Assembly (NCBI GenBank): GCA_025451595.1 | Contig: JANWKD010000050.1 | Span: 1-11,008, forward strand | DNA length: 11,008 nt | DNA from: Candidatus Babeliales bacterium | Lineage (GTDB): Bacteria > Babelota > Babeliae > Babelales > JANWKD01 | Direction: 5' to 3' | Shown here: positions 1 through 5,358 of the stretch, piece after piece | Position numbering within the stretch: the first letter of the stretch is position 1 | Layout: every line of letters starts with the position of its first letter | The notes under the pieces: generated by a model | The model's input: only the letters and a program-made list of their open reading frames with translations | Told to the model about the DNA's origin: nothing | Database searches by the model: none | Position numbers and translations under genes: made by a program

Positions 1-892
1 CATTTTTTTGAAGCAATTGCGCATCATTAGGTGAAATCGCTACCTGCTCCTTACAATTATCACAAATTGTACGTGCTAACCTCTGAGCTAAAACACCCGT
101 AAGAGAAGCATTTAATAAAAATGGTTCTATTGCCATATCCATTAATCGCATAACGGCGCTCGGCGCATCATTTGTATGTAAAGTACTTAAAACGAAGTGC
201 CCTGTTAACGCGGCTTCAATAGCTATTCGGGCTGTCTGTTTATCACGAATTTCACCAATCATGGCAATGTCAGGGTCTTGCCGCAACAATGACCGAATGC
301 CGCGTTCAAAAGTAAATCCGGCCTCAGGATGAATTTGTCCTTGAGTGATACCATCTAAGTTATACTCTATAGGATCCTCCAATGTGATAATATTTTTAGC
401 GGGATCATTCAGTATCGTCAGAGCAGCATATAGCGTTGTCGTCTTTCCAGAACCAGTAGGTCCCGTTACGAGTAAAAATCCATACGGTCGCTTTATAAGA
501 TCAGAAAAAATAGCTAAATGATTTTGATTAAAGCCTAATTCTTTTAATTTGAGAGCTTGCCGAGAGCGGTCTAAAATACGAATAACAATCTTTTCGCCAT
601 ACAAGGAAGGAAATGTTGAAATTCGCAAATCAACCATAGTCTGATTTATCTCAATACAAAATTTTCCATCTTGAGGAACTCTTCGTTCTGAGATATTAAG
701 ATGCGATAAAATTTTAATACGAGCTATGCACTGACTGCTATTTTCTTCTTCAATAGACTGTTGATCGCATAAAACACCGTCAATTCGATATCGTACGCGC
801 AGACCACTCCTCATTGACTCAAGATGAATATCGGAAGCACCACACAAAATAGCTTGTTTTATTAACTCATCAACGTGCTGTACAATGTTCAT
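1..892 (-). CDS. Type IV pilus assembly / type II secretion ATPase, PilB/GspE family (3' end beyond window)
   Basis: Hexameric secretion ATPase that powers pilus or pseudopilus polymerisation from the cytoplasmic face of the inner membrane. 297 residues are visible. The start of the protein (GASDIHLE, residues 18-25) is the usual opening of the N2 domain. Then come Walker A GPTGSGKT (144-151), the Asp box LEDPIE (171-176), Walker B AMIGEIRD (210-217) and the His box STLHTNDA (236-243). CDNC (277-280) is the first half of the family's four-cysteine zinc site; the second half lies past the left edge. The usual N-terminal MshEN-type domain is missing and is encoded by the separate gene just upstream (898-1431), whose stop is 5 bases from this ATG and in another frame. 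No clear Shine-Dalgarno precedes the ATG, so translation is probably coupled. Family identity is certain; PilB versus GspE cannot be decided here because no pilin, platform or secretin gene is visible. Confidence 0.95.
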   Translation of the reverse strand, partial: MNIVQHVDELIKQAILCGASDIHLESMRSGLRVRYRIDGVLCDQQSIEEENSSQCIARIKILSHLNISERRVPQDGKFCIEINQTMVDLRISTFPSLYGEKIVIRILDRSRQALKLKELGFNQNHLAIFSDLIKRPYGFLLVTGPTGSGKTTTLYAALTILNDPAKNIITLEDPIEYNLDGITQGQIHPEAGFTFERGIRSLLRQDPDIAMIGEIRDKQTARIAIEAALTGHFVLSTLHTNDAPSAVMRLMDMAIEPFLLNASLTGVLAQRLARTICDNCKEQVAISPNDAQLLQKN

Positions 893-897
893 AATAA

Positions 898-1431
898 TCA
901 ATCGAATTCTTCGATTTCATGAACTTCGCGTTCTTCTTCGTGTTCTTCTTGCAAATCTGTATCTTCATCAACCACGGTTATTGCTTCATCATAAAATTCA
1001 TCAATAGAATCAAGAATATCTTGTCGAAGTCCGACCATGAATTGCACATCATAAGAGACATAATCCCCAATCAACGGCAGCATATCTTCATTATCTGGAT
1101 GACTTGCCACCATAATAAGAATATTTTCATCTTCAACTTCAACCGGAATGATTGCAAATTGCCGCAATAAATCTTTTGGAAAACGAGTCACGAGGAAATG
1201 GTCAAAGAAATAACCAATAACATCAAATGCAGCTACCTTATAATATTGGCTTAATGCATTCAGCAAATCAGTCTTACTAACTAAGCCTTCGGATAATAAA
1301 AAATCATCAAATGCTTCTTTAGAGCGATCATAAAATTGAGCCTTCATTGCTTGGGCTTCTTCATGACTAATAACATTATTTTTTATTAAAATATCAGTAA
1401 TCGCTTCAACAAACGTTTGCTGGCTTTCCAT
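898..1431 (-). CDS. Stand-alone N-terminal (T2SSE_N/MshEN-like) domain of a PilB/GspE ATPase
   Basis: A 177-residue protein that resembles the N-terminal domain of PilB/GspE/MshE. A helical segment (about residues 12-35, ending with NNVISHEEAQAM) is followed by the hallmark DFLLSEGLVSKTDLLNAL (43-60). A small alpha/beta domain follows, with FPKDLLRQFAIIPVEVEDE (84-102) and the ILIMVASHPDN strand-turn. Residues from about 150 to the end form a very acidic tail rich in Glu and Asp. In relatives this domain sits on the same chain as the ATPase and contacts the inner-membrane platform; some members bind cyclic di-GMP. The Arg-Leu-Gly of the nucleotide-binding motif is not apparent here, so binding is doubtful. 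AAGGAA at 1438-1443, six bases before the ATG, is a good ribosome site. It is probably co-transcribed with the ATPase, and the acidic tail may replace a covalent linker (inference). Confidence 0.8.
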   Translation of the reverse strand: MESQQTFVEAITDILIKNNVISHEEAQAMKAQFYDRSKEAFDDFLLSEGLVSKTDLLNALSQYYKVAAFDVIGYFFDHFLVTRFPKDLLRQFAIIPVEVEDENILIMVASHPDNEDMLPLIGDYVSYDVQFMVGLRQDILDSIDEFYDEAITVVDEDTDLQEEHEEEREVHEIEEFD

Positions 1432-1479
1432 AATAAATTCCTTTTTTTAACCTAATATAAAGCCAATACAAAAACCAAT

Positions 1480-1833
1480 TCATATACTTATTGAGATAAG
1501 CATATGAACCTTTATCCATTCAAACCATGTACGCATAGTCGAATCAAACGTATCGGTTGGCAATATACCCAATAAAGATTTTAATTTTATAATATCAAAA
1601 GAAATAACGTCTAAACGATGCAGTCCCCACAATAATAACGTTGAAAAAATCAGGAAAAATATTAAAAACTTGCAGTATCGTTTGCTTAAAAACCCGATCA
1701 TAAATCCCAGAACACAATACAAAGTTAACTGCACAATAGTGTTAAAGTTCAAATTTAACGCAGAATACCATGATTCTAATTTAGATCGAACGATAGAAAA
1801 CCAACTTGATGGAGAAATGTTATTTGTATACAT
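1480..1833 (-). CDS. Small membrane protein, FUN14-like (uncertain)
   Basis: 117 residues with two adjacent hydrophobic helices (about 33-50 and 55-73) joined by the short basic turn SKRYCK. A further segment (about 80-117) has a moderately hydrophobic C-terminus. The pattern GFMIGFLSKRYCKF, a hydrophobic stretch, then LHRLDVISFD resembles the FUN14 family (glycine-rich first helix, basic turn, second helix, short tail containing a V/I-x-W/F-D element). The resemblance is by eye only. AAGGGA lies 8 bases before the ATG. The gene is first in the unit driven by the 1881-1910 promoter; its stop is 48 bases before the start of the ATPase N-domain gene. Its role is unknown. It could be a small accessory membrane protein of the pilus/secretion system or simply a neighbour. 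Confidence 0.6.
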   Translation of the reverse strand: MYTNNISPSSWFSIVRSKLESWYSALNLNFNTIVQLTLYCVLGFMIGFLSKRYCKFLIFFLIFSTLLLWGLHRLDVISFDIIKLKSLLGILPTDTFDSTMRTWFEWIKVHMLISISI

Positions 1834-1880
1834 TACAATTATCCCTTTTCGATGTTCTTAATTAAATTTTTTACAGAGAT

Positions 1881-1910
1881 AGTATACTATGAATAACAGG
1901 ATCGAGACAA
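1881..1910 (-). promoter_or_regulatory. Putative sigma70-type promoter of the FUN14-like / secretion ATPase unit
   Basis: Read on the minus strand, TTGTCT (-35, at 1905-1910) and TATACT (-10, at 1881-1886) are separated by 18 bases. The -10 matches consensus at 5 of 6 positions and the -35 at 4 of 6. It lies about 50 bases before the ATG at 1833 and after the HU terminator, the expected position for a new unit. No experimental support. Confidence 0.5.
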
Positions 1911-1945
1911 GAATGAATTAAGAATTTTAAAATATCGAGATATAA

Positions 1946-1971
1946 CAAGAGGTGCTTTAGAGCACCTCTTG
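1946..1971 (-). terminator. Hairpin terminator of the HU gene
   Basis: An 11-bp perfect stem (1946-1956 with 1961-1971) with a four-base loop starts 11 bases after the HU stop codon. On the minus strand it is followed by a moderately T-rich run (TTATAT) with no long uniform T tract. This is the strongest hairpin in the left part of the window, and it separates HU from the downstream promoter at 1881-1910. Confidence 0.75.
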
Positions 1972-1982
1972 CATAATTTAAC

Positions 1983-2255
1983 TTAAGAAACGAGCGATTT
2001 AAGCGCTTTACCAGGTCTGAATTTAGGAACTTTTTTAGCAGGAATTTGCATTTTCTTGCCGCTAGCCGGATTCACTCCAACACGTGCTTTTCTTTTCATA
2101 ACAGAATAGGTTCCAAAACCAGTCAAGCTAACAGATTTATTTTTCTTGAGAGCGTCGCCAATAATATCAACAAAAGCTTCTAAACAACGCTTACAAGTTG
2201 CCTTTGATTCTTTAGTTGCCTTAGCCATAAGTTCAACTACATTCGCTTTATTCAT
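1983..2255 (-). CDS. hup: HU/IHF-family DNA-binding protein
   Basis: A 90-residue nucleoid protein of normal HU length. The N-terminal helices (MNKANVVELMAKATKES) form the dimerisation part. GFGTYSV (about 47-53) is the conserved turn before the beta arm. The DNA-binding arm carries RVGVNPASGKKMQIPAKK (about 58-75), the R-x-G-x-N-P-x-(T/S)-G-K signature with the intercalating proline. KFRPGKALKSLV closes the fold. HU bends DNA as a homo- or heterodimer and compacts the nucleoid. Two cysteines (CKRC, about 21-24) in the second helix are unusual for HU. AAGGAAAA at 2259-2266 is a good ribosome site. The gene has its own promoter (2337-2365) and terminator (1946-1971), so it is monocistronic. 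HU and IHF subunits cannot be told apart with certainty by eye, but the single-gene context favours HU. Confidence 0.95.
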   Translation of the reverse strand: MNKANVVELMAKATKESKATCKRCLEAFVDIIGDALKKNKSVSLTGFGTYSVMKRKARVGVNPASGKKMQIPAKKVPKFRPGKALKSLVS

Positions 2256-2336
2256 GAGTTTTCCTTTAATCTTAATAAAAATTTTTATTCTTGTTTATAA
2301 ATACCAAGGCAAACAAATCTAGTTCTACTAATTTGT

Positions 2337-2365
2337 ACAATAAGTATGTGAATAAATTTTGTCAA
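2337..2365 (-). promoter_or_regulatory. Putative promoter of the HU gene
   Basis: On the minus strand a perfect TTGACA (-35, at 2360-2365) is followed after exactly 17 bases by TATTGT (-10, at 2337-2342, 4 of 6 matches). It lies between the tRNA-Leu gene and HU and would give a leader of roughly 75 bases. Confidence 0.6.
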
Positions 2366-2388
2366 GCTTTTTTTATTTTAACTTCTTT

Positions 2389-2475
2389 TGGTGCCGAGGG
2401 CCGGACTCGAACCGGCACGGAGAAACCTCCGAAGGATTTTAAGTCCTTTGCGTCTACCTATTCCGCCACCACGGC
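2389..2475 (-). tRNA. tRNA-Leu (anticodon TAA)
   Basis: An 87-base class II tRNA with encoded CCA. Arms: acceptor GCCGTGG/CCTCGGC, D stem GCG/CGC, anticodon stem AAGGA/TCCTT with loop CTTAAAA (anticodon TAA at 2439-2441), long variable arm CGGAG/CTCCG, T stem GCCGG/CCGGC with loop TTCGAGT, and discriminator A. The long variable arm, A73 and anticodon agree on leucine. The acceptor stem has one T-T mismatch at pair 5-68. It probably shares a transcript with the tRNA-Cys gene 87 bases upstream. Confidence 0.97.
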
Positions 2476-2562
2476 ATTCTTTATTCCTCAAAAAATTTAT
2501 ATAATTTTATCAGCTTCATATATTTTTTCAAGGACCAAACGTTTAAGCTGAATCAATAATTT

Positions 2563-2636
2563 TGGAGGCGGCACCCGGATTTGAACCGGGGATCAGGGTT
2601 TTGCAGACCCTTGCCTTACCACTTGGCTATGCCGCC
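2563..2636 (-). tRNA. tRNA-Cys (anticodon GCA)
   Basis: A 74-base tRNA with encoded CCA. Arms: perfect acceptor stem GGCGGCA/TGCCGCC, D stem GCC/GGC, anticodon stem AGGGT/ACCCT with loop CTGCAAA (anticodon GCA at 2602-2604), four-base variable loop, T stem CCCGG/CCGGG with loop TTCAAAT. The discriminator U73 is the cysteine identity base. A possible -10 (TATTAT) sits just upstream, between this gene and the rhodanese stop; no convincing -35 was found. Confidence 0.97.
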
Positions 2637-2666
2637 AACTTGGCTGCTATCTATAATAACAGATTA

Positions 2667-3215
2667 TTAGACTTTTGCAGCAAATTTTTCAATTTTTTTC
2701 TTAAGCTCTTGAGCCGATATAATGTTAACCGTTGACTCATGATCCATTTGATCATCGGTTGCCGGTTTTTCATAATCTAGCAACCAAGATGCTTGACAAT
2801 TCGTTCCTTGCATTTCAAACCCAAGCTGAGAGGCTAAATGCAATGCTTGCGCAGCGCCTCCTTCAAATGCCCAAACATTTTTGTAACCCATATCAGTTAA
2901 TTGCTGGGCTGCTGCAAAACTTGCAGTACACATATAATTACTACAATATAATACAATTTCTGTAGTGTCCTTATTCCAGTTTTCAGAGGCATAATTCTCA
3001 AGCTTATCTAAAGTAATATTGAGAGATCCCTTAATATGACACATGTCAAAAAATTCTTTATCAAGAACATTAACCAATGCAAACTGTTTTTGATTAAAAA
3101 TCATGCCATTTGATGTTGCATTTTTTTCAATGAACGCTTCTTCTTTTTTTCGCTCACAACTACAAGAGGCAAGAAAAAGAATCATGCAAATATTCATTGC
3201 CACGATTGTTTTCAT
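2667..3215 (-). CDS. Lipoprotein with rhodanese (sulfurtransferase-like) domain
   Basis: 182 residues. The N-terminus MKTIVAMNICMILFLASC ends in a lipobox (LASC, with Cys18 as the lipidated residue), so the mature protein should be tethered to a membrane outside the cytoplasm. After a charged linker, a single rhodanese domain spans about 37-150: FALVNVLDKEFFDMCHIKGS (45-64) is the typical first half, including the HI-x-G-S/A loop. YCSNYMCTASFAA (90-102) holds the putative active-site Cys91. WAFEGGAAQA (115-124) is the usual W-x-x-x-G-G turn. Classical rhodaneses carry C-x5-R; no Arg is seen at the end of this loop and a second Cys (96) lies inside it, so sulfur transfer from thiosulfate is not assured and a thiol/redox role is possible. 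AGGAA lies 7 bases before the ATG. The gene appears monocistronic. Confidence 0.85.
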   Translation of the reverse strand: MKTIVAMNICMILFLASCSCERKKEEAFIEKNATSNGMIFNQKQFALVNVLDKEFFDMCHIKGSLNITLDKLENYASENWNKDTTEIVLYCSNYMCTASFAAAQQLTDMGYKNVWAFEGGAAQALHLASQLGFEMQGTNCQASWLLDYEKPATDDQMDHESTVNIISAQELKKKIEKFAAKV

Positions 3216-3233
3216 TCTCTATTCCTTATTCAT

Positions 3234-3263
3234 ATTACAGCGCTTTGATCTTGAGCCTGTAAT
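3234..3263. repeat. Inverted repeat in the leader of the rhodanese gene
   Basis: ATTACAG (3234-3240) and CTGTAAT (3257-3263) form a 7-bp stem that continues, after a bulged C, as GCT/AGC with a nine-base loop. On the minus-strand transcript the hairpin lies immediately upstream of the ribosome site and start of the rhodanese gene. No T tract follows, so it is not an ordinary terminator; it may be a leader structure or protein-binding site. Confidence 0.4.
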
Positions 3264-3282
3264 GATTCTTTAAAAGATATAG

Positions 3283-3321
3283 GGTACCAAATAATCCTTT
3301 AATTTATGACCCTTTGGTACC
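3283..3321. repeat. GGTACC inverted repeat between lepB and rhodanese gene
   Basis: GGTACCAAA (3283-3291) and TTTGGTACC (3313-3321) form a perfect 9-bp inverted repeat around a 21-base AT-rich centre. On the minus strand it is followed by CTATATCTTTT, so it could act as a weak terminator for the bat-lepB unit. Each arm contains a GGTACC palindrome, which would equally suit a two-site operator. Function undecided. Confidence 0.4.
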
Positions 3322-3356
3322 ATAATGTTATCAGATTTTCATCTAACCGCAATAGG

Positions 3357-3394
3357 TTTTTTCAATTATATTTTTAATATAATAGTTGAAAAAA
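3357..3394. repeat. AT-rich inverted repeat spanning the lepB stop codon
   Basis: TTTTTTCAA (3357-3365) pairs with TTGAAAAAA (3386-3394), and TTATA (3366-3370) pairs with TATAA (3378-3382), leaving a three-base bulge and a seven-base loop that overlaps the lepB stop. The stem is almost all A-T and no T tract follows on the minus strand. It may protect the 3' end of the message or be a chance product of base composition. Confidence 0.35.
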
Positions 3395-4303
3395 TCTATT
3401 CCATCGTACACGTTTCCAAAAATCAATCGGATGCTTTATTAAATCTAAAATCCACCATGACTCTTCACTGTCTATAGACCATAACCTTAAAACAATTTTT
3501 CCATGAATTAATTTCCCATCAAGCGGTTTGCCGTATTTCCCCCAAAAACGAGAATCATAACTTCCTAACCTATTATCTCCCATTGCCCAATATTCATTTT
3601 CTTTTAATTGTACATCATATATATCAACATTTCTTCCGTAACTATTAAATGATGGCGTTTGCGGATAAAAAATAGACGGTTCATCCATACGCGCTAATAA
3701 CGTTTTGGCAAGCTGCACGCGATCTTCATATAACCTATAAAATGGTTGCTCTGCAAACGATCTTGCCGGATCATAGGAAAAATAGGTCCAAGGCCTTGGC
3801 CAGCAATTTGGTAGATACTGAGCAATAATAGGATATTTATTAATATATGGTTCATCTAATTTAATAAAATCTGATTCGCCTTTCTTTTTTAAATAAACTA
3901 CGGGCTTATTTTCCTCAATCACCCCTTTAATGTGATCTCCTGGACAAGCAATAACTCGTTTTGTCCAGTTTGACGGGCCCCAAACATAGCGCTGGAAATA
4001 TTCCATAAATTTATTGTCAGAATATTCAAAATTAGGATCATTAAAGCTAATAATGTCACCATGCTTTGGCGACCAAAATAGAACCGTAAACTTATCGGCA
4101 AAAAAACGTTCCCCTACTAACATAGTTGTTTCCATGGAACCAGTAGGAACCTGGTACAACCCATAGAAATATGTTCGTATTAAAAATGCGATAGGCAATA
4201 TTATAAGAAACGATTCAATATATTGCATTATCGTCGATTTATTTGGTCGATAATACCACGCCTTTATCTTCTGCACAAAATTCATTGCAATAAGTCCTTT
4301 CAT
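3374..4303 (-). CDS. lepB: Signal peptidase I
   Basis: 309 residues; cleaves signal peptides from exported proteins at the outer face of the inner membrane with a Ser/Lys dyad. One N-terminal membrane helix (about 29-48) is followed by box B QVPTGSMETTM (51-61) with nucleophile Ser56. HGDIISFNDP (81-90) is box C. KRVIACPGD (115-123) is box D with general base Lys115. MGDNRLGSYDSRFWG (241-255) is box E. Boxes D and E are about 120 residues apart, with an insertion rich in aromatic residues and proline. The ATG at 4303 overlaps the M23 stop as ATGA, the pattern used at several junctions of this unit. A second in-frame ATG at 4285 (giving MNFVQK...) is preceded by AAAGGA at 4295-4300 and is an equally credible start. 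Last gene of the bat polycistron. Confidence 0.95.
   Translation of the reverse strand: MKGLIAMNFVQKIKAWYYRPNKSTIMQYIESFLIILPIAFLIRTYFYGLYQVPTGSMETTMLVGERFFADKFTVLFWSPKHGDIISFNDPNFEYSDNKFMEYFQRYVWGPSNWTKRVIACPGDHIKGVIEENKPVVYLKKKGESDFIKLDEPYINKYPIIAQYLPNCWPRPWTYFSYDPARSFAEQPFYRLYEDRVQLAKTLLARMDEPSIFYPQTPSFNSYGRNVDIYDVQLKENEYWAMGDNRLGSYDSRFWGKYGKPLDGKLIHGKIVLRLWSIDSEESWWILDLIKHPIDFWKRVRWNRFFQLLY
4295..4300 (-). promoter_or_regulatory. Shine-Dalgarno that may set an internal lepB start
   Basis: AAAGGA on the minus strand, nine bases before the in-frame ATG at 4285. No comparable site precedes the ATGA-overlap start at 4303. It could drive initiation six codons later than the longest reading. 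Confidence 0.4.
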
Positions 4304-5313
4304 TTATGATTTAAAACATACAATGGATTTATTTTTTTTCCAAAAACTATTACTTCAAAATGCAAGTGGAACGGTTTCTTACCAACAACAAATCCCGTAG
4401 CACCTACACGCCCTATATATTCATTTACTTCAACTTTTTGACCTATTTTAACATATATCGTATCTAAATGCGCATAACGCGTTCGATATTTCTTATTATG
4501 CGCGATAACAACGCTCTTGCCATAGCCATTTGGAGAATATGAAGTTTCAATGACAACCCCTGTTGCAGCCGCCTTTACAGGAGTTCCTTTTGCCGCAGGC
4601 AAATCTATTCCCTGATGGAATCCCCAGGTTCCATTTGTCTTTTTTCGGGGCCCATACTTCGAACCAATTCTAAATAAAGATTTATCCATTGGCCATTGAA
4701 ACGTAAAGCTATCTTTATAAAAATGAAAATCTCGACTTGCATCAGTCTTCTCATTTTTTTTTGAGACAACTATTTTTTTTACGTTTTTTTCGTTTGCAAT
4801 AAAACTATACTGACCGTCCTCATTCCAGTCATATAAATCGTACATATGCTTTACTGCATATTCTAAATTATGCTTTTTACTAAATTCGACAGCTGATTCT
4901 TTTAAATATTGATATCCTCTATTTACCACCAAGAATGAACCCCACACACGGCTTTTAAGCCGTGGTTTTGGGGACCCCGGCCAAGTCTGAATTTCCTCAT
5001 TCATCTCCATATTGCTAGCCAGAGTTTTCTGGGGATAAAATAAATCTTTTGTTTGGGCATCTTCAACTTCACCGTTTTCATTCAGAGCATGGCTTAGTGG
5101 TTCCCCTAAGGGCTTTTTTTTTTCGTCAATAGTGAAATATTCAGAACCTTGCTGACTTGGTTCAGAAAATGATTTTTTAAATAAAGCAATATAGTTCTGA
5201 TAATCTTGTTGCAAAATAAGCATTTTTTCTGCTTGCTCTACAAAATAAGAATATTGAAAATAAAGAGCCAAACTTAATGCCAACGTTACAAGCAACAAGA
5301 ATACCAATAGCAT
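4300..5313 (-). CDS. M23 (LytM/NlpD-type) zinc metallopeptidase, membrane-anchored
   Basis: 337 residues from the first ATG. An N-terminal helix (about 1-20) leads to a probable coiled segment (24-48), a long variable linker (50-200) and a C-terminal M23 domain (about 208-337). Zinc ligands are His233 and Asp237 in HQGID and His318 in HLHFE; His282 (RYAHLD) and His316 are the catalytic histidines. All are present, so an active peptidoglycan endopeptidase is expected. The ATG at 5313 has no ribosome site and leaves no basic residues before the helix, whereas the 15 in-frame codons upstream encode RWGTVIKHYKYYIGN, a good cytoplasmic tail. See the finding on a possible frameshift or non-ATG start. 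The linker contains a GC-rich palindrome (4940-4973). The gene lies between batE and lepB in one unit, pointing to a role in envelope assembly (inference). Confidence 0.92.
   Translation of the reverse strand: MLLVFLLLVTLALSLALYFQYSYFVEQAEKMLILQQDYQNYIALFKKSFSEPSQQGSEYFTIDEKKKPLGEPLSHALNENGEVEDAQTKDLFYPQKTLASNMEMNEEIQTWPGSPKPRLKSRVWGSFLVVNRGYQYLKESAVEFSKKHNLEYAVKHMYDLYDWNEDGQYSFIANEKNVKKIVVSKKNEKTDASRDFHFYKDSFTFQWPMDKSLFRIGSKYGPRKKTNGTWGFHQGIDLPAAKGTPVKAAATGVVIETSYSPNGYGKSVVIAHNKKYRTRYAHLDTIYVKIGQKVEVNEYIGRVGATGFVVGKKPFHLHFEVIVFGKKINPLYVLNHK
4940..4973. repeat. GC-rich palindrome inside the M23 coding sequence
   Basis: CACGGCTT (4947-4954) and AAGCCGTG (4957-4964) form an 8-bp stem around TT, flanked by a second stem CCCCA (4940-4944) with TGGGG (4969-4973), leaving a small internal loop. 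It is much richer in GC than its surroundings and falls in the variable linker, around residues 112-125. The imperfect double-stem form recalls small palindromic elements or the hairpin ends of IS200/IS605-type elements, but no transposase is nearby. Confidence 0.55.
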
Positions 5314-5358
5314 ATTGCCAATATAATACTTATAATGCTTAATAACAGTTCCCCATCG

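Noticed and set aside
2291..2551. 86-codon plus-strand open frame across the tRNA-Leu gene
   Set aside because: It runs through a clear tRNA on the opposite strand; the GAEGRTRTGT-type peptide is the familiar false translation of a tRNA gene.
2510..2551. TCAGCTT / AAGCTGA inverted repeat in the spacer between the two tRNAs
   Set aside because: Only 7 bp with a 28-base loop in AT-rich DNA; could help tRNA processing but is within chance expectation.
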